A DNA stretch of 64,000 nt, taken from Roseobacter sp. HKCCD6576-2 (GTDB lineage: Bacteria; Pseudomonadota; Alphaproteobacteria; Rhodobacterales; Rhodobacteraceae). The translations under genes and the position numbers were made by a program. Positions 20,330-28,124 of this stretch are shown in pieces (positions within the stretch are counted from its first letter, which is position 1; the number at the start of each line of letters is the position of its first letter). Under the pieces are notes generated by a model. It did not search any database. It was not told where the DNA came from and saw only the letters and a program-made list of their open reading frames with translations. The stretch covers positions 868,001 to 932,000 of the forward strand of contig NZ_WVNW01000001.1 of the NCBI RefSeq assembly GCF_013179285.1, read 5' to 3'.

Positions 20330-20899
20330 ATGAATACGCCTGCACATCTCTTGCTGGGTGCAGCGGCGTTTGGCGACCCAGAGCGGCGACATACCACGAC
20401 CGCCGCGATCATTGGAGCCCTGGCACCCGATCTATCGCTTTACCTAATGGCTGGCGTGGCGCTGATCGTGTTGCAAATCCCGCCTCAGGTGGTGTTTGAC
20501 GAGCTATATTTCTCCGATGCCTGGCAGCACGTCTTCGCAATCGACAATTCGGTTTTCGTCTGGGGCGCGGTTTTGGCCTTCGGGCTTTGGCGTCGAACCC
20601 CGTGGATTGTGGCCCTTGGTGGCGCAGCGCTGATCCATTTGGTGACGGATTTTGCTTTGCATCATGACGACGGGCGACCGCATTTCTGGCCTCTGAGCAA
20701 TTGGATCTTTGAAAGCCCGGTCAGCTATTGGGACAGTCGCAATGGCGCGCGGATTGTGGCCCCGCTGGAAGCGCTTTTGGCCGCGGCTTGCTATGTTGTG
20801 CTCTGGCGCCGCTATGAGACATGGGGTCCCCGTCTGGGGTTTGGTGTGATCCTGGGCGCGGAGCTGTTTGTGATGCGCAACTGGCTGGTGTTTTTCTAG
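20330..20899 (+). CDS. Integral membrane protein, YdjM/DUF457-like metal-binding hydrolase fold
   Basis: A 189-aa membrane protein with four or five hydrophobic segments. It opens MNTPAHLLLGAAAFG and contains an acidic/His pattern LAPDLSLYL and LIHLVTDFALHHDDGRPHFWPLS. These His/Asp positions (H near residue 6, APD, HLVTD, HHDDGRPHF) match the pattern of membrane-bound putative metal-dependent hydrolases of the YdjM/DUF457 type. Similar roseobacter proteins are often labelled CobQ-like, which I do not support. It begins 39 bases after pntB and could be the third gene of that operon. Enzyme activity is unproven. Confidence 0.7.
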   Translation: MNTPAHLLLGAAAFGDPERRHTTTAAIIGALAPDLSLYLMAGVALIVLQIPPQVVFDELYFSDAWQHVFAIDNSVFVWGAVLAFGLWRRTPWIVALGGAALIHLVTDFALHHDDGRPHFWPLSNWIFESPVSYWDSRNGARIVAPLEALLAAACYVVLWRRYETWGPRLGFGVILGAELFVMRNWLVFF

Positions 20900-20933
20900 C
20901 CCTGCGACGGTCTTGCAGATGGCATTGCAGATT

Positions 20934-20958
20934 ATATCTGATAAGAACAGTCAGATAT
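20934..20958 (+). promoter_or_regulatory. Palindromic operator, TGA-N9-TCA (iron-responsive type)
   Basis: A perfect inverted repeat with 8-bp arms, ATATCTGA-N9-TCAGATAT, ending 15 bases before the ATG at 20974. The core TGA-N9-TCA matches the iron-responsive operator (RirA-type) of alphaproteobacteria as I remember it. A second overlapping repeat, CAGAT-TAT-ATCTG, lies at 20928-20940. Confidence 0.6.
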
Positions 20959-20973
20959 TGATTCAGGCCGCCT

Positions 20974-21414
20974 ATGCTTGCTCAGAAATACACCGTTTCA
21001 GATGCGCGAAATCCCGGATGTGACCGGTCGGAGTTGGCGTGGTTGCGCGTCGCGGGCGCCCGCTGCCGGGTGATGCGGCGGAGCGACTTGTTTGAGGCCT
21101 GCGCTGTGTTGAGTATGGCGCGGGAGCAGGCGGCGTTGGCCTATGTGCAGGCGCTGTTTCGGGCCCTGCCGACATTGCTGCCGAACGGGTTTCGGCTTTA
21201 TCGGCCCGGCGATGACCAGGTCTCATTTGATGAAGCCTGGCTGCTGCAACTGCTCGACCGGGCGCGGGCAGGAGACGCCGATAGCCTGACATTTCTGATC
21301 AAACGGCGCATCCCACGCCATGCGGAGCGGCAAGTGGCGTTTTTGGTGCATAGCCTGGCCGCTGCATTGGATGATCGCCCAAACATCGAAGCGCGCGAGA
21401 AAATTTCGGCATAA
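20974..21414 (+). CDS. Conserved-looking cytoplasmic protein of unknown function
   Basis: A 146-aa protein I do not recognise. It has no signal peptide or membrane segment. The middle (residues 40-110) is predicted mostly helical, with FEACAVLSMAREQAALAYVQAL and a repeated LLQLLDRARAGD-type helix; the last third is basic (IKRRIPRHAERQ). Three Cys and several Arg occur near the start. Codon use is like the neighbours, so it looks native. It sits directly behind a strong TGA-N9-TCA palindrome and 114 bases upstream of dps, which has its own Irr-like box. An iron-linked role is therefore possible, but only by position. Confidence 0.65.
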   Translation: MLAQKYTVSDARNPGCDRSELAWLRVAGARCRVMRRSDLFEACAVLSMAREQAALAYVQALFRALPTLLPNGFRLYRPGDDQVSFDEAWLLQLLDRARAGDADSLTFLIKRRIPRHAERQVAFLVHSLAAALDDRPNIEAREKISA

Positions 21415-21447
21415 TCGGTAAAAAGTGCCGAATTGCCCTCGACAGTT

Positions 21448-21464
21448 TTTAGAATGTCTCTAAA
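21448..21464 (+). promoter_or_regulatory. Irr-box (ICE)-like operator upstream of dps
   Basis: TTTAGAATGTCTCTAAA matches the ICE consensus TTTAGAA-N3-TTCTAAA (from memory) at every fixed position but one, and has perfect 6-bp arms TTTAGA/TCTAAA. It ends 64 bases before the dps ATG. Irr is the haem-status-sensing Fur-family regulator of alphaproteobacteria, so control of dps by iron status is expected. Confidence 0.65.
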
Positions 21465-21528
21465 TTGATCGTATCGCCAGCCAGCCGATGCGCCAGCCCG
21501 CTTTGATTATCATCAAGAGGATAGACCT

Positions 21529-21999
21529 ATGACTCAACCTGCCGCGCAGATGAGCCCGACCGCACAGGGCGCAATCGTGGAGGCACTGACCCAAGGCGTG
21601 GCGGAAACCGCCGTGACCACGATGTTGGCGCAAAACTTTCATTGGAATGTGACCGGCATGGGCTTTGGCCCGCTGCACGCGCTGTTCCAAGAGATTTATG
21701 AGGACCATTTCGTGGCCCAAGACGACCTGGCCGAGCGTGTCAAAGCGCTGGACGGCCATGCATTGGGGCAGCTTTCGGTGATGCTGGAGCGCTCAAAAGT
21801 CGAAGAGCATGACGGTCATGCCGATGCCGAAACCATGGTGGCGGCGCTGCAAAAGGCCCAAGAGACTCTGGCTTCGACTTTGGCCGAGGCAGGCGCGCTT
21901 GCCGCCGAGCATGGCGATACTCTGACCGAGGATCTGTGCATCGCACGTGGTCAGGTGCATGAGAAATTCGCCTGGATTCTGCGCTCTCACCTGCGCTGA
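21529..21999 (+). CDS. dps: Dps-family ferritin-like DNA/iron-protection protein
   Basis: A ferritin-like mini-ferritin (156 aa) that oxidises and stores iron in a dodecamer and protects DNA. The ferroxidase-site signature is intact: LAQNFHWNVTGMGFGPLH (His, plus Trp and Gly), then IYEDHFVAQDDLAERVKAL (Asp/Glu ligands). The short N-terminal tail has few basic residues, so DNA binding may be weak. The start at 21529 has AAGAGG upstream. Regulation is suggested by the ICE-like box at 21448. A hairpin with a T-run at 22007 should end the transcript inside the 3' end of the convergent DUF1289 gene. Confidence 0.93.
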   Translation: MTQPAAQMSPTAQGAIVEALTQGVAETAVTTMLAQNFHWNVTGMGFGPLHALFQEIYEDHFVAQDDLAERVKALDGHALGQLSVMLERSKVEEHDGHADAETMVAALQKAQETLASTLAEAGALAAEHGDTLTEDLCIARGQVHEKFAWILRSHLR

Positions 22000-22006
22000 G
22001 ACACGA

Positions 22007-22030
22007 GGCTGCCGACTAGGCGGCCTTTTT
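22007..22030 (+). terminator. Intrinsic terminator of dps, overlapping DUF1289 stop
   Basis: The stem GGCTGCC pairs with GGCGGCC (one wobble), with loop GACTA, followed by TTTTT. The loop and right arm lie inside the last codons and stop codon (22016-22018) of the opposite-strand DUF1289 gene, so terminator and coding sequence share bases. Confidence 0.75.
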
Positions 22031-22285
22031 CGCAGCTTTGCCAAGACCAAGGGGCGGTTTCGCCCCTTTTTTCATGCATTTCCGGACATAGGCGGGCTGC
22101 CAGGCGGAGTATTTGCCCATCACCTCCTGCTGCGCGATCAGCATCTTGATGAAAGCCTCTTGGTGGTCGGCTTTCTTCAGCGTCTTATACATCGCCTTTT
22201 GGTCTTTGGTCATCGAGCATCCGATGCAATGCCCGGCGCGGCGGAATTTGCAGACATCAATGCAGGGGCTGGGGTGTTTCGACAT
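22016..22285 (-). CDS. DUF1289 family Cys-rich protein
   Basis: A small protein (89 aa) of the DUF1289 family. The signature SPCIDVCKF...HCIGC places Cys8, Cys12, Cys20 and Cys23 in a CX3C-X7-CX2C arrangement that looks like a metal or iron-sulfur site. A helix with QEAFIKMLIAQQEVMGKY and a basic, Lys-rich C-terminus (KKGAKPP...AAKKAA) follow. Function unknown. It follows hemP by 21 bases on the same strand and probably shares its mRNA, which fits an iron or redox context. Confidence 0.85.
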   Translation of the reverse strand: MSKHPSPCIDVCKFRRAGHCIGCSMTKDQKAMYKTLKKADHQEAFIKMLIAQQEVMGKYSAWQPAYVRKCMKKGAKPPLGLGKAAKKAA

Positions 22286-22306
22286 AACCTGGCCTTGTTG
22301 TTACTT

Positions 22307-22489
22307 TTACTTTGTGAGGATGAGCTTTCCGGCGCGGGTGATGCGCAGGGTGTAGGTCTTGTCATCCAGAACGATCAGGGCGGTGCTGCCTTCGCGTCCG
22401 GTAAGTGTGCGGGCATCATGAACGGGCATGTCTGGTGTGGGCAGGCGCGGCGAGGCCGAATCGGCTTCTACAAGTGAATGGAAGGTCAT
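22307..22489 (-). CDS. hemP: Haem uptake protein HemP (HmuP-like)
   Basis: A 60-aa protein matching the HemP/HmuP family: HDARTLTGREGSTALIVLDD, then the hallmark YTLRITRAGKLILTK at the C-terminus. In rhizobia HmuP is a small regulator needed with Irr to activate haem-uptake genes. I choose the ATG at 22489 because GAGGAG lies 6 bases upstream of it; a frame starting 10 codons earlier would read through that ribosome-binding site. A TTGACA hexamer at 22542-22547 (minus strand) could be a -35, but the -10 is poor. No haem receptor or ABC haem transporter is present in the window. Confidence 0.85.
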   Translation of the reverse strand: MTFHSLVEADSASPRLPTPDMPVHDARTLTGREGSTALIVLDDKTYTLRITRAGKLILTK

Positions 22490-22543
22490 GTCTGGCTCCT
22501 CAGTCATCATGAGGTTCATTCCTGAGCAAAAGCGTCGGGTATG

Positions 22544-23698
22544 TCAATGCCTGAGTTTTTCAGTCGGAATATTTCCGCGTGCCGCTGGACGTTGACGCAG
22601 CTGCGTCACGCGTTCGGCAATCTCCGGTCGGATCGGCCCTGGGCGGGGCACATCGCGCAATGTCGTGAACCAATGCGCCGGCGGGTTGCGGCCCGCGCGC
22701 GCCTTGTCCCACGTCAGCGCGCGGAGCACGGCCTCTGCGTCAGGTGGCACGCGATCGGGGATGTCATGGCCATTCAGGGTCGCCCAAATGCCCGTCCAAA
22801 GCCGCCCGACAGACCAAGGATTGTACCCGCCGCCGCCAAGTACCAAAAGGCGCGGCGCCTTGAGGCTCGTCAGGCCGCGCAAAACATCCCAATGAGCATT
22901 GTTCGACAGGCTGAGGCGGCTCAGCGGATCCTCGTCGACAGCGTCCGCGCCGCATTGCAAGACAAGGGCGTCAGGGGTGAAGTTCCCGACGGCTGGCAAT
23001 ATCAACTCGTTGAGAATAAAGCCCATTTCGTTGTCATTTAGGCCGCGCGGTACCGGCAGGTTCAGGCAGTTGCCACCCCCATCTTCGTCCAGCCCGCCTG
23101 TAAAGGGCCATCGCCGCTCCTCATGGACGGAGATCAACAGCGTCTCGGGATCGCCGGCAAATCCGGCCTCCACACCATCCGCATGGTGCGCGTCGATATC
23201 CACATATGCGATGCGTTTGGCACCCGCCCGACGGAGCGAGAGCATCGCGAGGACCGGGTCATTCAGATAGCAAAATCCGCCCGCCCGGTCAGGCATTCCA
23301 TGATGCGTGCCGCCGCCGGGGTGGTAGATGATGCCGCCATCCGCCAAGAGTTCGCCGGCCAAAAGCGATGCACCGGCGGCGGTGGCGGGGCGGCGGAACA
23401 TCTCGGGATAGATCGGGTTCGAGACGGTGCCGAGGCCATGGCGCTCGCGTGTCTCCGCGCTCACCGCTTGGTCGCGCTCCGCTTGCTCCAACGCTGCGAC
23501 ATAGGCCTCGGTGTGCCAAATATGCAGGGCTTTCGGCTTGGCGCGCGGCGAGTTTCGATATTGTGTCTCCGGCAGCCAACCCATGGCGCGGGAGAGGTCC
23601 ATCACCGTTGAAACGCGTGGCACGCGGAGCGGATGCCATTGCCCGTAGCTGGAGCCACGATAAATCTCGGAGCCCAGAAACAGGGGCGGGTTCTGCAT
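22544..23698 (-). CDS. Histone-deacetylase-like zinc deacetylase, AcuC family
   Basis: A zinc hydrolase (384 aa) of the class I HDAC/AcuC superfamily, which removes acyl groups from lysine or polyamines. Visible active-site elements are THHGMPDRAGGFCYLNDP (charge-relay His pair), YVDIDAHHADGV (Zn-binding Asp/His), LQCGADAVDEDP (second Zn Asp) and GGGGYNPWSVGR (transition-state Tyr). The length fits bacterial AcuC. AcuC deacetylates acetyl-CoA synthetase in Bacillus, but no acs gene is near. The stop codon lies just upstream of the hemP promoter region on the same strand; the 54-base gap suggests hemP may be partly read through from here. Confidence 0.9.
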   Translation of the reverse strand: MQNPPLFLGSEIYRGSSYGQWHPLRVPRVSTVMDLSRAMGWLPETQYRNSPRAKPKALHIWHTEAYVAALEQAERDQAVSAETRERHGLGTVSNPIYPEMFRRPATAAGASLLAGELLADGGIIYHPGGGTHHGMPDRAGGFCYLNDPVLAMLSLRRAGAKRIAYVDIDAHHADGVEAGFAGDPETLLISVHEERRWPFTGGLDEDGGGNCLNLPVPRGLNDNEMGFILNELILPAVGNFTPDALVLQCGADAVDEDPLSRLSLSNNAHWDVLRGLTSLKAPRLLVLGGGGYNPWSVGRLWTGIWATLNGHDIPDRVPPDAEAVLRALTWDKARAGRNPPAHWFTTLRDVPRPGPIRPEIAERVTQLRQRPAARGNIPTEKLRH

Positions 23699-23835
23699 GT
23701 CGGGCTCCTCAAGCTAACCGAAAATTAAGTGCGTTTGGCGGAGGATCAAGCCGAGGCAGATGCCGCAACAGATGTCACAATGCCTTGTTATGCTGGATTC
23801 TTTCTAGAAATCGCATATGTTGTGGCCAGAACAGG

Positions 23836-24324
23836 ATGAAAAAACGGTATATGGGCAGTCCAAAGACATTTCAGGCCCCCTTGCAAATCGGGGGCGTTCC
23901 AAAACGTGAAACCCGCACGCAATTTGCAGCACTCTGCTATCGAACGCGGAAGACCGGGGTCGAGGTGCTCTTGGTCACCTCGCGGGACACCAGACGCTGG
24001 ATCATTCCAAAGGGCTGGCCGATGGATGGTCTGACCCCGGCGGATGCAGCGGCGCAGGAGGCTTGGGAAGAGGCCGGTGTCAAAGGCAACGCGCATGACC
24101 ATGTTGCCGGAATCTATAGTTATAACAAGAAGATGGAGGATGGGCCGGACCTGCCCTGCATCGTTGCGGTGTTCCCGGTCGAGGTCAAGAAACTCGAAGC
24201 CGAATTCCCAGAGATGACCATGCGGAAACGCAAATGGTTCACGCCGAAAAAGGCGGCCGCGCGGGTGCGGGAGTTGGAGTTGAAACTCATCCTGCGGGAG
24301 TTTGACCCGTCCCGGCTCCGCTAA
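23836..24324 (+). CDS. Nudix hydrolase
   Basis: A 162-aa Nudix-fold protein. The Nudix box is PADAAAQEAWEEAGV, where the usual Arg before EUxEE is Gln, with the metal-binding EAWEE kept. The strand RRWIIPKGWPMDG before it is typical of diphosphoinositol- or (di)nucleotide-polyphosphate-type members, as is the following YSYNKKMEDGP segment. Substrate unknown. The start is uncertain: MKKRYMGS at 23836 or the second Met at 23851; the ribosome-binding site is weak for both. A perfect TTTCTAGAAA palindrome lies at 23801-23810, just upstream. Confidence 0.85.
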   Translation: MKKRYMGSPKTFQAPLQIGGVPKRETRTQFAALCYRTRKTGVEVLLVTSRDTRRWIIPKGWPMDGLTPADAAAQEAWEEAGVKGNAHDHVAGIYSYNKKMEDGPDLPCIVAVFPVEVKKLEAEFPEMTMRKRKWFTPKKAAARVRELELKLILREFDPSRLR

Positions 24325-24371
24325 CAGCAAGCGCTTGATTGCCGGAGAGATTTGCTTAGGTTGGCGCGATC

Positions 24372-24824
24372 ATGATCCGATATTCGCTGAAATGTGTCGA
24401 AGGGCATGCCTTTGACAGTTGGTTCCAATCTGCCGAAGCGTTTGATGCGCTGGCGGCAAAGCGGCTTCTGTCTTGTGCGGTCTGTGGTGCCGATGATGTC
24501 AAGAAGGCGATCATGGCCCCGCGTGTCAGGAAGAAGGGCGGGGTTGTGGCCCCGGAGCCACCGGCTGCCGATGCGCCTGCGCCATCGCTCAGCACGCCCG
24601 CCACACCGGTGGAACAGGCGATGAAGGCGATGCAAGCCCATGTGGAGAAACACTCCACCTATGTGGGCGGCAAATTCGCCGATGAGGCGCGCGCGATCCA
24701 TCTGGGCGATGCGCCCGAGCGGATGATCCATGGCGAGGCGAAACCGGAAGAGGCCAAGGCCCTGATCGAAGATGGCGTGCCGATTGCGCCATTGCCGGGC
24801 GTGCCAAAATCGAAAGCAAACTGA
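24372..24824 (+). CDS. DUF1178 family protein
   Basis: A 150-aa protein of the DUF1178 family, recognised by its opening MIRYSLKCVEGHAFDSWF and a second Cys pair, LSCAVCGADDVKKAIMAPRV. Together these make a small zinc-ribbon-like N-terminal domain (Cys8 and the SCAVC pair). The C-terminal half is helical and acidic, with ARAIHLGDAPERMIHGEA, the other conserved block of the family. Function unknown. It overlaps nothing, and its stop is one base before the start of the next SDR gene, so the two are co-translated. Confidence 0.85.
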   Translation: MIRYSLKCVEGHAFDSWFQSAEAFDALAAKRLLSCAVCGADDVKKAIMAPRVRKKGGVVAPEPPAADAPAPSLSTPATPVEQAMKAMQAHVEKHSTYVGGKFADEARAIHLGDAPERMIHGEAKPEEAKALIEDGVPIAPLPGVPKSKAN

Positions 24825-24825
24825 G

Positions 24826-25482
24826 ATGCGGGCGTTGATCACCGGGGCCAATCGCGGCGTCGGCCTTGCGATGGCCGAGGCATTGGCGGCCCGAGGCGAC
24901 CACGTCATTGCAACCACGCGTTCCGCGATGCCTTTGGCAAATGTTCAATGGGAACAGGCGGATATGGCCGATCCGGCCTCGATCTCTGCCCTGGCAGAGC
25001 GGGTCGAGGGGCCGCTTGATCTGCTGATTTGCAATGCCGGGGTGTTGCACGACCGGGAGGAGGCTCTCGAAACGGGCTATCCGCCGGAGATGTGGGCAGA
25101 GACCTTTGCAGTCAACGTGACAGGTGTGTTTTTGATGATCCAGGCGCTCCTGCCGCAGCTCCGCGCCGCCGGTGCGGCGAAGATCGCAATCCTGTCGTCA
25201 CAGCTTGGTAGCAACACACGGGCCACGGGCGGGAGATACATCTATCGCGCCTCCAAATCCGCGGCCCTCAATCTGGGGCGCAATCTGGCCCATGATTTGG
25301 CGCCCGAGGGGATCGCGGTGGGGATCTATCATCCCGGTTGGGTGCAAACCGATATGGGGGGCTCAGCGGCCGATATCACCGCCACTCAGGCGGCCACTGG
25401 TCTGATCCAGCGTTTCGACGCCCTTGGTCCCGACACCACAGGCGTGTTTGAAACCTGGGATGGGCAGCCGCACCCGCTTTGA
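24826..25482 (+). CDS. Short-chain dehydrogenase/reductase, C-factor-like
   Basis: A compact SDR (218 aa) with TGANRGVG (nucleotide-binding loop), CNAGV, LSSQLGS (catalytic Ser) and YRASKSA (Tyr and Lys). The short length and the LLICNAGVLHD and PGWVQTDMGG segments resemble C-factor/CsgA-type SDRs. The substrate is unknown. The start at 24826 is one base after the DUF1178 stop, with the end of that gene acting as the ribosome-binding region. It ends 6 bases before the convergent glycosyltransferase gene. Confidence 0.85.
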   Translation: MRALITGANRGVGLAMAEALAARGDHVIATTRSAMPLANVQWEQADMADPASISALAERVEGPLDLLICNAGVLHDREEALETGYPPEMWAETFAVNVTGVFLMIQALLPQLRAAGAAKIAILSSQLGSNTRATGGRYIYRASKSAALNLGRNLAHDLAPEGIAVGIYHPGWVQTDMGGSAADITATQAATGLIQRFDALGPDTTGVFETWDGQPHPL

Positions 25483-25488
25483 ACGGCG

Positions 25489-27945
25489 TTATTCGGCGGC
25501 GTCTTTCGGGGCGCTTGGCGTGACTCCATTGATAAAATCCGCCTGCTCCGACGCCTCCAACTGATGTTCGATAGCACGGAGCGAGACATCTAAACTCGCA
25601 TCATGCAGTACCCGCAGTTCAGGATCAGCCAAAAGCGCGCCCATCCGGCCCTGTAGGTCACCCGAACGGATCGAGGTATCCTCAAATGTATTGAGATCGA
25701 ACTTGTCCCAATACTCCAGGTCGATCCGGTTTTTATCCTTAGAATTTGCCGTGCCCCGCAGCTTTTTGAGCACGAACTCTTCCCGCGATTTCACGGCGTA
25801 GTGGTTCACCTGCCCGAATTCATAGCTCACCACCCGCGCGTTTGAGCGCCAGCCTGTCTCAAGATACTGATCTCCGATCGGCTTGCCGCTCGCGGTCACC
25901 CAGGTGACTTCCTTCGGGTTGACCTCCCGATCCTTGTTGAAACGGGGGCGGTGCACACCAAAATAGTCGAAGCTTTTCGGGCGGAAGAGCGTTTTGAAAC
26001 CCCAGACAAGGCCATTCTCTGGCTGCACCACATTGCAGGCGCGGGTGAAACGCTTGGTGACCGGACTCGGGTCCATATGTTTGGCCCCGGAGGAGCCAAA
26101 AAGCCGCCAGTTGATCGACACCGCATCGGTTTCGTCGGGGAGCGCCTCAAGCAGGGCGTCCAAACTACCGTCGCCGGTATGGATGTTCAAGAACTCGTCC
26201 GCATCGACGATCATCACCCATTCGGCATTTTTCACCACGTCCATCCGATTCGCCCGGGAATAGGCGCGGCGTTGCGGGTCCATCCGGGGGCCAAGCGGGT
26301 TGTCGAAATGCTGCACGATCCCCATCGCGTCGAGGCGGTTCAAGATCAAATTGGTGCCATCGGTGCAGTCGTTCGAAAACAGGACGAATCCATCAAACCC
26401 GAGGTTCAGGTAATGCGCGATCCATTCAACGACGTAAGGTCCTTCGTTCTTCATCGTTGAGACCACGATCCGCCTGTTCTTGGCGTCTTCGGGGCGCGGG
26501 CGGATGGCGAACCGGTTGGGATCGGGGGCGGGGGTTGGGCGGGCGGATTCGATCGGTGTTTCTGGCGTCGCCGACGGGGTAGGCGCAGGTTGAGCCGCCT
26601 CCGGTGCCGGTGCTTTGGCCTTCTGCGCGATCACATTGATCGTCGCTTTGGGTTGGGTGAGGGCTTTGAAGATCTCGTCTGCAATCTCATCGGCCGACTT
26701 GCCGCTGTGATCGGGGTCTGCGCGATCAGGAGCGATTTCCTCGACCTCTGTATCTGAGGCCGCTTCATCGCCATCTGTGGCGACGCTATGGAGGCTCCGC
26801 CTGGCCGCCGCTTTGCGCCCGGTTTGCTCGGAGTTGATCATCTTTGCGATGACCTTGTCCGGCACGCCGCGTGCGCGCAGTTGTTTGACGACCTCTTGGT
26901 ATTTCATCGGCAGATGCAGGGTGAAGAGCACCTCATCGAGCTCTTTGATCGAGAGCTTGCCTGCCTGTTTCAACTGCGCCAACCACTCGTCATATTCGCC
27001 AGTTTCGCGCAGTTTCTTGACCTGGGCTTCATGGAACGCCAGCGCTTCTTTCTGAAGCTGGGCCAGCTGCTCATCTTGCAGCCATTCATCCATCTTGGCG
27101 CGCACCGCCGGGCCACGGTCGGCCGCGCCACGCACTTCGATCTCATTGCGGTCGAAGATCGAGAAATAGCTGGCGTTATATTTGTCGGTCTTGTTGTTCA
27201 CATTGCCGCGCATCCGGCGGAGCAGATAGGCCTCGTAGCTTTTCACCGCATAGTGGTTCAACTCTACAAGGTCATAGCCAAGCGTCGGTTTGGTCGAGCG
27301 CCAGCCGGAGAGCTTGAAATCATTCTGCATCTCCTTACCCGAGCCGTTGACCCAGGTCTGCGCCATCATCGCGCGGGGGCGTTCGGGGTAGAGCTTGGCT
27401 TTTTTGATATGCGGGCGGTGGATGCCGAGCTTCATCTCGTCATACGGGCGGAACATTGTTTTCACGCCCCAGCCCTTCTTGAACGCATCGGGCGCGGCGC
27501 GCGTGAGGCTTTCGGTGACGAGTCCAGGGTTCCATGGCGTCACATCGTTGGAGCCGAAGAAGCGCCAGGTGATATTGATCGCATCGATGGGTTTCGGCAT
27601 CGCCTCCATCAGAGCACCGACGGTGCCGTCGCCCGCCTTGATGTTCAGGAACTCATCGGCATCCATCACCATGATCCACTCGCTGTCGCAGACCTCAGGA
27701 TTGGATTGCGCCAGGTTGAGCGCGTTGGGCTGGGGTTTTTTGCCTTCAGGCACGTCATTGCGGAAATGCTGCGTGATGCCCATTTCTTCGAGCCGGATCA
27801 GCATCTCATCGGTGCCGTCCGAGCAATTATTGGTATAGACGCAGATGTTATCGAACCCCATCAAGTGATGATAGGCGACCCATTCCAGAAGGCAGTGGCC
27901 TTCATTCTTCATCATCGACAGAATTGTGTATTGATGCTTGGCCAT
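25489..27945 (-). CDS. Large glycosyltransferase with two GT92/GT2-like catalytic domains
   Basis: An 818-aa protein made of two homologous catalytic domains. Domain 1 (about residues 5-260) has KNEG at 13-16, EWVAYHHLMGFDN, the NNCSDGTDE loop and MDADEFLNI (DxD-type motif at 95-99). It closes with LNHYAVKSYEAYLLRRMRG. Domain 2 (about 492-745) repeats the same order: KNEG at 499-502, NDCTDGT, VDADEFLNI (581-585) and VNHYAVKSREEFVLKKLRG. Between them lie a helical, charged segment (265-380) and an acidic, Pro/Ala-rich linker (390-485). No signal peptide or membrane helix. It likely transfers sugars to a surface polymer; donor and acceptor are unknown. Both domains keep their key residues, so both may be active. 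Confidence 0.85.
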   Translation of the reverse strand: MAKHQYTILSMMKNEGHCLLEWVAYHHLMGFDNICVYTNNCSDGTDEMLIRLEEMGITQHFRNDVPEGKKPQPNALNLAQSNPEVCDSEWIMVMDADEFLNIKAGDGTVGALMEAMPKPIDAINITWRFFGSNDVTPWNPGLVTESLTRAAPDAFKKGWGVKTMFRPYDEMKLGIHRPHIKKAKLYPERPRAMMAQTWVNGSGKEMQNDFKLSGWRSTKPTLGYDLVELNHYAVKSYEAYLLRRMRGNVNNKTDKYNASYFSIFDRNEIEVRGAADRGPAVRAKMDEWLQDEQLAQLQKEALAFHEAQVKKLRETGEYDEWLAQLKQAGKLSIKELDEVLFTLHLPMKYQEVVKQLRARGVPDKVIAKMINSEQTGRKAAARRSLHSVATDGDEAASDTEVEEIAPDRADPDHSGKSADEIADEIFKALTQPKATINVIAQKAKAPAPEAAQPAPTPSATPETPIESARPTPAPDPNRFAIRPRPEDAKNRRIVVSTMKNEGPYVVEWIAHYLNLGFDGFVLFSNDCTDGTNLILNRLDAMGIVQHFDNPLGPRMDPQRRAYSRANRMDVVKNAEWVMIVDADEFLNIHTGDGSLDALLEALPDETDAVSINWRLFGSSGAKHMDPSPVTKRFTRACNVVQPENGLVWGFKTLFRPKSFDYFGVHRPRFNKDREVNPKEVTWVTASGKPIGDQYLETGWRSNARVVSYEFGQVNHYAVKSREEFVLKKLRGTANSKDKNRIDLEYWDKFDLNTFEDTSIRSGDLQGRMGALLADPELRVLHDASLDVSLRAIEHQLEASEQADFINGVTPSAPKDAAE

Positions 27946-28124
27946 ATCGCCCCTTGGGGTGGTTCCTGCTCACTCTTTAAACGGTCACTCTCCGGCGCGG
28001 CTTCGACCGCTTGTTTGGCAAATGTGACCTTGGGTCCCCACCGTTAAACCGCAAATTGGGCCAAAAGACGAGGCTTGGTGCCCAAATAGCGGAAGTTTTG
28101 ACCGAGGTGATGCCGCGTCAGCGG

